DNA from: an uncultured Bacteroidota bacterium
GTDB taxonomy: Bacteria; Bacteroidota; Bacteroidia; Chitinophagales; Chitinophagaceae
Length of the DNA stretch: 48,885 nucleotides
Reading direction: 5' to 3'
Assembly (NCBI GenBank): GCA_903926605.1
Contig: CAIYJV010000030.1
Span: 1 to 48,885 of the forward strand
In this document: piece after piece, positions 27,641 to 35,605 of the stretch
Position numbering within the stretch: the stretch's first letter is position 1
Layout: the number at the start of each line of letters is the position of its first letter
Program-made: the position numbers and the translations under genes
Notes under the pieces: model-generated
The model's input: only the letters and a program-made list of their open reading frames with translations
The model's database searches: none
What the model was told of the DNA's origin: nothing

Positions 27641-28894
27641 ATGAAAAGAACCTTAATAAGTAGATATGTTGGAGTCGCATTTTCTTTACTTTGTTTGTCT
27701 TCTCCGGCCGTTGCGCAGGTGAAGATTTTGTTTGATGCCACCAAGGGTGAGATGGCCGGAAATGGAGATTGGGTAATAGACTACGACGCAACCACATTAG
27801 GAGTGGGTAGCAGTGGTACCTACCTTACTTCTTCGGGCCACCAGAGCAATCCACAACGTATACCAACACCGGCTCAGAGCGGTATTACTGCTTCAACCGC
27901 AGAGACATACTGGTCAGGCGCCCTGTCGAGCTGGGCTGTTGACTGTGCTAAGAAAGGCTATACCGTAGAGACACTCCCCTGGAATGCGCAGATCACTTAT
28001 GGCAACTCTTCTAACGCACAAGATCTTTCTAACTACAAAGTGTATATAGTAGACGAGCCTCAAGAACAGTTTTCAGCTGCCGAAAAAACAGCGATCATGC
28101 ATTTTGTACAGAACGGAGGCAGGCTGTTTATGATTTCAGACCACACGGGTTCAGACAGGAATGGCGATGGCTGGGATTCTCCTGCGATCTGGAACGACCT
28201 TCTTACCAATAATACCGTACAGCCCAATCCGTTCGGTATTTCCTTCGACCTCGCCGATTTTTCGCAAACAACAACCAATATTTCTGCTACCTCCACCGAT
28301 TCCATCATTCACGGGCCGATGGGCAGTGTAACTAAAGTGATGTGGTCGAGTGGAACCTCAATGACATTGAATACGTCCCAGAACCCGACCGTAAAAGGCG
28401 TAATATTTAAAACAGGCACCACTCCTGGTTCTACCAACTGTATGGTTGCCTATGCTCATTACGGTAACGGCGGAAAGGTAGCGGCAATAGGCGATTCTTC
28501 TCCTCCCGATGATGGTACAGGAAATCCGACCTGTACACTGTATAACGGCTATTGGAGTGATGCATCGGGCAACCACCGCTTGCTGCTCATGAATATTACG
28601 ATCTGGCTGGCTACAACCACGGTTCCTGTAAAAATTGATGACGTACGCGAAATGAATGACTTCGTAACCATCTATCCAAACCCCGCCACTACATCTGTGA
28701 ACTTGCTGGCCAAACAAGGGCTCACCAACGTGCGTTACGAAGTATATGATGTTACGGGAAAAAAAGTATCGTACGAAGTTCTGGCAGAACTGAACGCAGG
28801 CGACACCCACAGGTTCTCGCTTAATAAGGGCTTTTATATTATAAGGGTCACCAGCTATCAGGTCTCGTACAGTACCAGGGTGCTGGTAAATTGA
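27641..28894 (+). CDS. Secreted GATase-like/GIFT-like domain protein with T9SS type A sorting domain
   Basis: The 417-residue protein starts at ATG 27641 and has a signal peptide cleaved before the Gln of AVAQVKILFD. The N-terminal domain (ILFDATKGEMAGNGDWVID, WAVDCAKKGYTVETLP, YKVYIVDEPQEQFS, FVQNGGRLFMISDHTG, GKVAAIGDSSPPDDGTG, LLLMNITIWLA) follows the Rossmann-like pattern of class I glutamine amidotransferase-like or GIFT domains, but no Cys-His-Glu triad is evident. This suggests a binding rather than an amidotransferase role. The C-terminal 80 residues (VTIYPNPATTSVNL to GFYIIRVTS to RVLVN) are a type A sorting domain. It is followed after one base by the second anchor-L gene. Confidence 0.7.
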   Translation: MKRTLISRYVGVAFSLLCLSSPAVAQVKILFDATKGEMAGNGDWVIDYDATTLGVGSSGTYLTSSGHQSNPQRIPTPAQSGITASTAETYWSGALSSWAVDCAKKGYTVETLPWNAQITYGNSSNAQDLSNYKVYIVDEPQEQFSAAEKTAIMHFVQNGGRLFMISDHTGSDRNGDGWDSPAIWNDLLTNNTVQPNPFGISFDLADFSQTTTNISATSTDSIIHGPMGSVTKVMWSSGTSMTLNTSQNPTVKGVIFKTGTTPGSTNCMVAYAHYGNGGKVAAIGDSSPPDDGTGNPTCTLYNGYWSDASGNHRLLLMNITIWLATTTVPVKIDDVREMNDFVTIYPNPATTSVNLLAKQGLTNVRYEVYDVTGKKVSYEVLAELNAGDTHRFSLNKGFYIIRVTSYQVSYSTRVLVN

Positions 28895-28895
28895 T

Positions 28896-31121
28896 ATGAA
28901 AAAAATCTCCACAAAGGAGCGTTTTGGGGTTACTTTTCCGGATAAGGAAGGTGAGCGGAAGTACATACTTTTCGTAGCCTTCCTTTTCTTATTGCACCTT
29001 TTACCCGCAAAATCACGTGGCCAAATAAGAATAGACGCGGCACGGACAGCTGCCGAGCTGTCGCAAAAACTCACCGGACAGGGGGTCACAGTCTTAAATT
29101 CCACATTGACTTGCGCCGCAGTGGCCAATGGTATTTTCGTGACCGGCAATAGTAATCTCGGGCTGGACAGTGGCATAGTACTTACTACCGGACGTGCCGC
29201 CACCGGCGGCGCTTACGGCGTGAACGGCTATTCGGCGTGGCTCGCCAGTACCGACAACGGAATGCCCGGCGACGCCATGCTCAATACCCTTGGCGGTATG
29301 AACACCGTAGATGCCTGTGCGCTCGAGTTTGACGTGATTCCGCTCGGTGACACTATAAAGTTCGACTATGTGTTCAGTTCAGAAGAGTACATTAACGCAG
29401 TTTGCGGTACTTACAACGATGCGTTCGCATTCTTCATTTCCGGGCCGGGTATTTCTGGTTCAGACAATATGGCGCTGGTACCGGGTACCTCCATTCCCGT
29501 AACCATCAATTCGATAAACAATGGCGTACCGGGTTCTTTGGGCAACATAGTCAATTGTACCAATATGGGTGCGGGTTCTCCGTTTACCGGCTATTACAAA
29601 GACAATTCTTTTGGTACAACGCTTACCCATAAGGGCCTTACGCAAGTCATGCAAGCTATACATCAGGTGACACCCTGCCAGACTTACCACCTGAAATTAG
29701 TTATTGCGGACGCAGGCGATGCCACTTATGATTCCGGCGTGTTCCTGAAAGCGGGCAGCCTGCACACTGGCAGTTTTTCAATGACTGCGGTAACCGAGGT
29801 TCCCGATCTCGTCCCCGCTCCCATCTGCATCAAGCAATGCCTTCCCGGTCGCATCGTGGTAAAGCGGTCGCAGGCAACCGCTCAGCCCCAGGTATTCGTA
29901 ATACAAACGGAAGGGTCGGCGGTAAGTGGCTATGACTACCTGCCATTACCCGATAGCATTGTCATACCCGCCCACGATACGGCAGCGACCATTACCGTTC
30001 AGGGTCTGCCCACGCCACTGAACGGAACACGGGTTCTGAAAGTGCTGTTGAGCGCCCCGGTGGTTTGCACCAATACCAGTTCTGTGATAGATAGTGCGGA
30101 AATAGCCATTTACGATACCACCTTTCTGAACATTGCTTTTTCAGATACTTCTGTTTGCTATGGCGACCGTTTGTTCCTGAGCGCTTCCGGACATTCATTG
30201 ATATCATACAGCTGGTCACCGTCCACTGGTTTGTCCGATCCCACAGCACCCAATCCCGTGGCGTTGCCAAATCACAGTACTACCTATGTCGTTTCCGGAT
30301 CCATTCCGGGTACCAATTGCCCAGTTGTGTCCGCATCGGTGCGGGTCGTGGTAAAAGCGGCGCCACAGTTGAAAAGCACTACAGATACCATTGTTTGCTA
30401 CAATCATGCGCTCACGGTCCAGCCCTATTTGTTGTCAGAAAACCCAAATTATTCTTATTTATGGACCGGGCCCGATTCATTCACGTCTGCACAGAAAAGC
30501 CCGACCATAGACTCCGTCACTCCGGCCACATCCGGCATTTATACTTTGGTTGTGACTCTGGATACCGATGGCTGTACCGCCAGGGAATTAGCCTATATTT
30601 CGGCCTATGTGCCGCCATTGCCGGTCATAGAAAGCGATACCGTCCTGTGTACTGGTGACCAGCCCCTGGAGCTGGTATTAACAGGCACTTCCATAAAATG
30701 GTACGCCAGTGCCACAGATACCCTGTTGACAGGTACTCCGGTGATACCTACAGGACAGGAAGGAGCGTACTTGTTTTTTGCCACGCAAACCATCCGCCAG
30801 TGCGAGAGCCCTCGGGAACCCGTATATATCTCGGTCAGGAATTGCTGCGATGGTAAAATGTTTGTGCCTACAGCATTTTCACCCAACGGCGATGGACGCA
30901 ACGACGACTTTGCACCGTGGCTGGACTATGGCTACTTCTTAAAGCAATTGGTGATATGCGATCGTTGGGGTAAAACCGTATTTCAGGGAAATAGTGGTAA
31001 GTGGGACGGACGGTGCGATGGCCGTAACTGCGAGACGGGTGTATATTTTTACCTGTTGAAGGTGGGGTGCATACGAGGCGGTACGGTAGAAAAAACGGGA
31101 GACATCACTTTGATCCGATAA
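28896..31121 (+). CDS. Second choice-of-anchor L protein with T9SS type B sorting domain
   Basis: The 741-residue protein starts at ATG 28896, one base after the previous stop, so translation is probably coupled. The signal sequence is long, with a basic n-region, and ends at SRGQIRI. Its choice-of-anchor L domain is closely similar to that of the gene at 17892 (EEYINAVCGTYNDAFAFFISGPG, ALVPGT, NNGVPG, GAGSPFTGYYKDN, YHLKLVIADAGDATYDSGVF). It has one clear 80-residue repeat of the same kind (WSPSTGLSDPTAPNPVALP) and two diverged beta domains rather than six repeats. The C terminus (MFVPTAFSPNGDGRND to GDITLIR) is a type B sorting domain. The two genes look like paralogs that differ in stalk length. 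Confidence 0.85.
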   Translation: MKKISTKERFGVTFPDKEGERKYILFVAFLFLLHLLPAKSRGQIRIDAARTAAELSQKLTGQGVTVLNSTLTCAAVANGIFVTGNSNLGLDSGIVLTTGRAATGGAYGVNGYSAWLASTDNGMPGDAMLNTLGGMNTVDACALEFDVIPLGDTIKFDYVFSSEEYINAVCGTYNDAFAFFISGPGISGSDNMALVPGTSIPVTINSINNGVPGSLGNIVNCTNMGAGSPFTGYYKDNSFGTTLTHKGLTQVMQAIHQVTPCQTYHLKLVIADAGDATYDSGVFLKAGSLHTGSFSMTAVTEVPDLVPAPICIKQCLPGRIVVKRSQATAQPQVFVIQTEGSAVSGYDYLPLPDSIVIPAHDTAATITVQGLPTPLNGTRVLKVLLSAPVVCTNTSSVIDSAEIAIYDTTFLNIAFSDTSVCYGDRLFLSASGHSLISYSWSPSTGLSDPTAPNPVALPNHSTTYVVSGSIPGTNCPVVSASVRVVVKAAPQLKSTTDTIVCYNHALTVQPYLLSENPNYSYLWTGPDSFTSAQKSPTIDSVTPATSGIYTLVVTLDTDGCTARELAYISAYVPPLPVIESDTVLCTGDQPLELVLTGTSIKWYASATDTLLTGTPVIPTGQEGAYLFFATQTIRQCESPREPVYISVRNCCDGKMFVPTAFSPNGDGRNDDFAPWLDYGYFLKQLVICDRWGKTVFQGNSGKWDGRCDGRNCETGVYFYLLKVGCIRGGTVEKTGDITLIR

Positions 31122-31173
31122 GTATTCCGGTCCAGCTATTTAAGATCAGGTGATAAGTAAAGCATCTGAAAAT

Positions 31174-31251
31174 AACCCCGAATAGGGTTTAACCTGAATA
31201 GCCCCCGGTGAAATCGGGGATGAATGAAAATGAACAACCCCGCAAGGGTTG
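31174..31251. repeat. Three-hairpin intergenic repeat
   Basis: Three short stems follow one another: AACCC/GGGTT (31174-31189), CCCCG/CGGGG (31203-31219) and CAACCC/GGGTTG (31235-31251). They lie between the convergent second anchor-L gene and the EnvC-like gene. Similar clusters are dispersed in many Bacteroidota genomes, where they may derive from REP elements. They could also act in transcription termination for both flanking genes; no T tract follows. Confidence 0.65.
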
Positions 31252-31371
31252 AATATTTTGTAAAGCTAGGTGCAAGGTTTTTGGCTACAAAACAATGAAG
31301 CCTTTGTATCCTGGAGATAATGCTGGCTTGACATTTTAGTAGCAAAGCCGATTTAATTAATTCAGCGGACC

Positions 31372-32676
31372 CTATTTACTACCAGCCACAAGACTTTTTC
31401 GTATCCATGCCTCCGGGTTCAGCATTACGGTTTCGTGTTTGCTACCCCCCGATTTCCAGATCTGGAAATTCAGTGTCGGGAAACCTTCTTCATTCTGGGC
31501 AACCAGGCCGAGTGGTTGGTTGGCTACTACTTTCTGCCCTTTCAATACCATGCCACGCAAAAGGTTGTTGTACACGGTAAAGTAATTGCCATGTTGCACG
31601 ATAATGATCACCTTGCCGTCCATTTCCACCACGCTGCTCACAGTACCCTCGAACACAGCATTCACGATCCCGTAGGTCATGGTACGTATATCCACCCCAT
31701 TATTGAAATAGTCAATATTCCGCAGGTTGTACTTACCGAAATGGCAGGAAATGCGCCCGCGGGCCACAGGCCAGCCCAACTGCCCCTTTTTCTTCTCAAA
31801 ACTACGGGCCAGGTTCAGTTCTTCCTTGCCAATTATTGGTATGTGTTCGGGCAAGTCATTGTCGGGGTCTGTGTCTTCCGTTTCGTCAGGCTCATAGGGT
31901 TTGGGTTTGTGTGATGCTTTAAACTCATCCTCCGAGTGTTTCATTTCCTGTTTGATGATCGCTGTAATAGCGTCACTGATACGTTTGGCCGATTTCTTTT
32001 TCTCCAGTAATTCGGCCTGTAGCTCCTTTTCACGACCGGCCATGTCCTTATAAGACTCGTTTGCTTCCTGTGTCTCTTTTACCAGCGTGGCGCTTTGGCC
32101 GTTCAGCTCCTGCAACAATTTGTCCTTCCCGGCCCTTTCGGCGTTCAGCAGGTCTATCTTATGCAGCATCTCGGCATGGGTGGCCCTTATTTTGTCGCTT
32201 TGCTGTTTGCGCATGGCCCTCATTGTGCGCAGATACTTCATCCGGCGTATCACCTCGTTAAAGTCCTGAGAGGCGCACAGGTATGCCAGCATATTCAGGT
32301 TGGTCCTGTTTTTATAAGAATAGCGGATAGACCGTGTGTACAAAACCTTGTAATGCTCGAGTGTTGATTTCAGCCCGGCTATTTGCTTACTGTATGTGGC
32401 TATGGTCTTGTCTATGTATTTTACCTCGTCCTGCAGATTTTCTATAAGCAGCGCACGCGCACTCAGTTTTTCCTGCAGAACTTTGAGTTGTGTAAAAGTC
32501 ATTTTCTTGTCCGACTTCAGCACTGTAAGCTGTTGCTCGGTCTCCTGTATCTCACGCATTATTTCCTTGCGCTGATCTTCCAGTTCCGCACGGGTATCCT
32601 CCTTATGCAGTTGTCCGGCGGCGCCCAATGCACACGAAAGACCCACGACCAAAAAGAAAATACGAATGCACCTCAT
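31372..32676 (-). CDS. EnvC-like murein hydrolase activator (degenerate LytM/M23 domain)
   Basis: The 434-residue protein has a signal peptide (cleavage before Gln of AAGQLHK), about 230 residues of coiled coil, and a C-terminal M23/LytM domain. Active LytM enzymes bind zinc through a His and an Asp in HxxxD plus HxH. Here GRISCHFGKYN is followed by FNNGVDIRT, where Asn stands in place of the first metal-binding His, and the HxH region reads GNYFTVYNNL without the paired His. This matches EnvC and NlpD, which lack zinc and instead switch on amidases during division. The expected partner amidase is not in the window. Confidence 0.8.
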   Translation of the reverse strand: MRCIRIFFLVVGLSCALGAAGQLHKEDTRAELEDQRKEIMREIQETEQQLTVLKSDKKMTFTQLKVLQEKLSARALLIENLQDEVKYIDKTIATYSKQIAGLKSTLEHYKVLYTRSIRYSYKNRTNLNMLAYLCASQDFNEVIRRMKYLRTMRAMRKQQSDKIRATHAEMLHKIDLLNAERAGKDKLLQELNGQSATLVKETQEANESYKDMAGREKELQAELLEKKKSAKRISDAITAIIKQEMKHSEDEFKASHKPKPYEPDETEDTDPDNDLPEHIPIIGKEELNLARSFEKKKGQLGWPVARGRISCHFGKYNLRNIDYFNNGVDIRTMTYGIVNAVFEGTVSSVVEMDGKVIIIVQHGNYFTVYNNLLRGMVLKGQKVVANQPLGLVAQNEEGFPTLNFQIWKSGGSKHETVMLNPEAWIRKSLVAGSK

Positions 32677-32775
32677 TGAGTGGTAAAAATAAGTTTCAGT
32701 CCCGACAAAACAGCCTGATGCCAGATTAATCTTTGTGTCTTTTCGGGTGCAGATCGGACAGGAGCAAATACAATG

Positions 32776-33522
32776 CTAACCCGCTGACCAAATTTCCCAG
32801 GCGGCGATTGCCTGAAGTTCGAGCATTTCCATCCCGTTTTTGGTGGCGGCCCCGTTCTTTTTTCCCAATTCCAGGAACCGGGTTTCGGCGGGATTGTACA
32901 CGACGTCATACAATAAATGTGCAGGGCCAATGCTTTCGTACGGTAGCGGCGGGCAGGTTTCCGTACCGGGATACATACCCAGTGGTGTAGTATTGACGAT
33001 AAGCCTGTAGTCATGTACAAAACCGGCGGTGAGTGCGGAATATGGCTGCAGGTCAGGACGGCCGGGTGGGGCATTGCGCGAAATAGTAACACAGGGTATG
33101 TCCAGCTTACCCAGCACATAGCGCACCGCCCGTGCGGCACCACCATTACCCAGCACCAGTGCCCGGTCGTGACGGGAAGTGAGCAGCGGTGTCAGGCTAT
33201 TCCTGAACCCTATAATGTCGGTATTGTACCCTGTCAGTTCACCGTTGCGTATGTCTATACAGTTTACAGCACCTACCTCACGCGCGGCCTCGTCCAGCCA
33301 GTTTAAGTAAACCTGTACTTTTTCTTTGTAGGGTATGGTCACGCTCAAACCCCTTAACCCGCATACCTGTTTTATAAGATGGGGCAACATTTTGATGTCT
33401 TCCAGCGGATATGCTTCGTAACGGGCGTCTATTCCCTGCCTGCGAAACATGGCGTTGAACCATGCGGGCGAAAAAGAGTGTGTCAATGGGTATCCTATGA
33501 TGCCGAAACGAGCTGTGTTCAT
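32776..33522 (-). CDS. aroE: Shikimate dehydrogenase
   Basis: The 248-residue protein has the AroE signature YPLTHSFSP (11-19), the catalytic Lys66 in VTIPYKEKV, the partner Asp102 in GYNTDIIGF and the NADP-binding loop VLGNGGAARAV (123-133), then VNTTPLGMYP. It reduces 3-dehydroshikimate in aromatic amino acid synthesis and acts in the cytoplasm. The length is slightly short compared with the usual 270-280 but complete at both ends. It follows the ComA-like gene by 58 bases on the same strand. The functional link between them is not obvious, though both enzymes use products of central carbon metabolism. Confidence 0.92.
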   Translation of the reverse strand: MNTARFGIIGYPLTHSFSPAWFNAMFRRQGIDARYEAYPLEDIKMLPHLIKQVCGLRGLSVTIPYKEKVQVYLNWLDEAAREVGAVNCIDIRNGELTGYNTDIIGFRNSLTPLLTSRHDRALVLGNGGAARAVRYVLGKLDIPCVTISRNAPPGRPDLQPYSALTAGFVHDYRLIVNTTPLGMYPGTETCPPLPYESIGPAHLLYDVVYNPAETRFLELGKKNGAATKNGMEMLELQAIAAWEIWSAG

Positions 33523-33544
33523 GGCAAAAAAATAAGCGTCTGCA

Positions 33545-33552
33545 CAAAGGTA
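33545..33552 (-). promoter_or_regulatory. Candidate -7 box for aroE
   Basis: On the minus strand TACCTTTG (plus: CAAAGGTA) matches TAnnTTTG and lies 22 bases before the aroE ATG, inside the short gap after the ComA-like gene. No -33 element at standard spacing is seen, so aroE may instead be read from the upstream promoter. Confidence 0.3.
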
Positions 33553-33580
33553 GACGCTTACAAAGTATTAGTGGAGCTCT

Positions 33581-34357
33581 TTATTTAGAATCTTTTTCTT
33601 TGTTCAGGTACAAATGGAAGGTGTCGCCCCGCAAACCGATACGCATGGCCTCCAGTGGAATCACTTCGGAAGGTGCCAGATTTCCGAGATTCACGTTGGC
33701 ACTCAGCAGTTCCAGGAAGTAAACCTGTTGTGCTTTCTGCGGTGCTTCCCATATTATTTTCTCATAGGGTATCTGGGTAAGTATTTCCTGTACCAGTCCT
33801 TCCCGCACTTCACCCGAGCCGCGGTAAATACCCACGTTTCCGGCTTCGCGCGCTTCAGCGATCACATAGGTTGCACCGGCTTCCAGTTCGGCCTTCATCA
33901 GCTCTATCCATTTATAGGGTGGCATGATGTGCGTGGCATCCTTGGAGCCAACCTCTGAAAACACGGTAACGATTTTAGACAGCTTCTCTATATAACCGCA
34001 TTTTTCCAGGTGCGGAATAATGATGGACCCATCAGACACTTCCACATGGCTAAGGCCATATTCTTTCAGTATACCAATGTAGTCATCTATCTGGTTACGG
34101 ATCAGGAACGCCTCAAACAGGGTGCCGCCGAAATAGACCGGAATATTGTGCTCCTGATAGATCTCAATTTTTTCCTTCAGCCTGTCGGTAACCATACTGG
34201 TACCGAAACCAAGTTTTACAATGTCCACGTATGGTGCCGCAACAGAGAGAAAATCTCTGGTCGCCGCGATACCCAATCCCTTGTCCATCACCATTGTGAG
34301 ACCAAAAGACCTTGGTTTCTCTGTTCTTTCCGGAATCTGATTCAGTCTGAAGTTCAT
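33581..34357 (-). CDS. comA: Phosphosulfolactate synthase (ComA family)
   Basis: The 258-residue protein has the ComA pattern: LTMVMDKGLG, VDIVKLGFGTSMV, VYFGGTLFEAFL, HVEVSDGSI, VFSEVGSKD, YVIAEARE and a C-terminal NLAPSEVIPLEAMRIGLRG. ComA joins sulfite and phosphoenolpyruvate to form phosphosulfolactate. In methanogens this starts coenzyme M synthesis; in bacteria the product can feed sulfolactate or, in some Bacillus, spore sulfolactate. In Bacteroidota the end product is less well settled and could be linked to sulfonolipids, which is inference. A well-formed promoter precedes it. The gene symbol follows the archaeal enzyme and must not be confused with competence ComA. Confidence 0.8.
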   Translation of the reverse strand: MNFRLNQIPERTEKPRSFGLTMVMDKGLGIAATRDFLSVAAPYVDIVKLGFGTSMVTDRLKEKIEIYQEHNIPVYFGGTLFEAFLIRNQIDDYIGILKEYGLSHVEVSDGSIIIPHLEKCGYIEKLSKIVTVFSEVGSKDATHIMPPYKWIELMKAELEAGATYVIAEAREAGNVGIYRGSGEVREGLVQEILTQIPYEKIIWEAPQKAQQVYFLELLSANVNLGNLAPSEVIPLEAMRIGLRGDTFHLYLNKEKDSK

Positions 34358-34383
34358 TGTCTGAGCATATTAAAAAACTGGCG

Positions 34384-34416
34384 CAAAGATAATCGTAATA
34401 ATCATCCTATCACAAA
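34384..34416 (-). promoter_or_regulatory. Bacteroidota-type promoter for the ComA-like gene
   Basis: On the minus strand TTTG (34413-34416) and TATCTTTG (34384-34391) are 21 bases apart. This fits the Bacteroidota consensus TTTG, 17-23 bases, TAnnTTTG. The start codon is 26 bases downstream. The sequence further upstream, to 34658, holds a weak inverted repeat CGACT/AGTCG at 34585-34601 and nothing else that I can support. Confidence 0.65.
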
Positions 34417-34658
34417 CAGGAAGTGCCAGGATTCTTAACGAAATTGTAAGTTGTTGTTTAATCCTGTGTTTTTTTGTTATTGCTGCAATCAAATTAAGAT
34501 TGAGGGATTAACTATGGAGCGAGTCCCAGATGCGGCATAGATATACATCTGGTTTTGCAACGGCCTGGGCGGAATCTATTCGGTCGACTATATACGAGTC
34601 GCATATTTTATTTTATATACTTGAATGGCAGTCACGACAGTATCTGCATAAATATTTG

Positions 34659-34666
34659 TAATTTTG
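34659..34666 (+). promoter_or_regulatory. Candidate -7 box for the toxin-antitoxin pair
   Basis: TAATTTTG matches TAnnTTTG and ends 3 bases before the antitoxin ATG 34670. Used as such, it would give a nearly leaderless mRNA. The inverted repeat at 34585-34601 could be an operator, but toxin-antitoxin operators usually overlap the promoter more closely. Confidence 0.35.
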
Positions 34667-34669
34667 GGT

Positions 34670-34900
34670 ATGTTGCACAAACAAATCACTCCCCAAACGA
34701 CTGATATCTGTATAGCCATACCGCAAGATTATGTAGGCAGGAAATTGGAGTTGCTGGTATATGCGGTTGATGAACCAGTTGATTTGCCGTTAATTCAGGA
34801 AAGCCAGCCATCTATGAGTGCTTTCAAAGGAATTCTCACACGGGAGCAGGGCGAAGAGTTACTGGCGTATGTGCAGAAATCTCGCCATGACTGGGAATAG
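34670..34900 (+). CDS. Small putative VapB-like antitoxin
   Basis: The 76-residue protein starts at ATG 34670; a TTG two codons upstream is possible. It has an N-terminal beta segment (CIAIPQDYVGRKLELLVYAVDE) and a C-terminal helix ending LAYVQKSRHDWE. The layout, short beta strand plus a C-terminal helix with FKG and a final Trp, resembles DUF2281-like and other small antitoxins found next to PIN toxins. The assignment rests mainly on the adjacent PIN-domain gene, which starts 18 bases after its stop. Confidence 0.6.
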   Translation: MLHKQITPQTTDICIAIPQDYVGRKLELLVYAVDEPVDLPLIQESQPSMSAFKGILTREQGEELLAYVQKSRHDWE

Positions 34901-34918
34901 AAAATAAAAAGCAAAACG

Positions 34919-35293
34919 GTGAAATACTTACTGGATTCAAACGTAGTTATAGAGTATTTATCAGAAATGCTTCCCGAAAAGGCATCGTTGTTTATAGACA
35001 AATTGCCCATTCAAATATCGGTCGTAACAAAAATGGAAATTTTGGGATGGTATGAGGTAAATCACGTCATCTTGAAACAATTGCAAGATTTCATTGACCG
35101 GGCATTGGTGTACGATTTGAGCAACGATGTCGTTGTACAAACCATACACATCAGGCAACGCCATAAAATAAAACTACCCGACGCAATTATCGCCGCTACG
35201 GCTTTAACAACAGGAGCAAAACTAATAACCCACAACATCAGGGATTTCGAAAAGATTAATAACCTTAGCCTGATTGATTCTCACTGTCTCTAG
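34919..35293 (+). CDS. vapC: PIN-domain toxin, VapC family
   Basis: The 124-residue protein starts at GTG 34919. It has the PIN-fold acidic residues: Asp6 in YLLDSNVVIEYL, Glu40 in TKMEILGW, Asp88 in KIKLPDAIIAATA and Asp109 in LITHNIRDF. These bind Mg2+ and cut RNA, commonly tRNA or rRNA. The length is normal for VapC. It is paired with the preceding small gene, as expected for a toxin-antitoxin operon. It is flanked by AT-rich intergenic DNA, consistent with mobility. Confidence 0.85.
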   Translation: MKYLLDSNVVIEYLSEMLPEKASLFIDKLPIQISVVTKMEILGWYEVNHVILKQLQDFIDRALVYDLSNDVVVQTIHIRQRHKIKLPDAIIAATALTTGAKLITHNIRDFEKINNLSLIDSHCL

Positions 35294-35551
35294 CTTTAGT
35301 CGCAGGTAAAAAATGAGAACCAAAAATTTGACCCAGATAAATGTAAGGTAGTGGTCATAAATACCAGGTTTTTGCAAATCAAATGTTTCAATTTCAACCA
35401 AAACCAATTTCGTGGTCATCAAAACGGTCGAAGTACCAGTACTGTCGGTAATCAAAGTCTGTGGATACAATTTGAACTGCTTGAATGAACGGAAACAGTA
35501 AACAGGTAAACAATACAAAATTTGAACCAGCGGCTTTTAATGTAATTCTGT
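35294..35551. other. AT-rich gap without a supported gene
   Basis: Between the VapC stop and the next promoter I see no gene with a convincing family match. A minus-strand open frame of about 98 codons overlaps the end of vapC; its product looks neither like a known protein nor clearly random, so I leave it unassigned. Confidence 0.4.
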
Positions 35552-35580
35552 TTTGTTATGATCTTTAATTTCTATTTTTG
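35552..35580 (+). promoter_or_regulatory. Bacteroidota-type promoter for the CBM9-like lipoprotein gene
   Basis: TTTG (35552-35555) and TATTTTTG (35573-35580) are 17 bases apart and fit the consensus TTTG, 17-23 bases, TAnnTTTG. ATG 35606 lies 25 bases downstream. Confidence 0.65.
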
Positions 35581-35605
35581 CCGGGTCCCACTTTTAAAAT
35601 AAATT

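Noticed and set aside
35222-35518. Minus-strand open frame overlapping the end of vapC
   Set aside because: It overlaps a well-supported gene, and no known motif or start context is visible.
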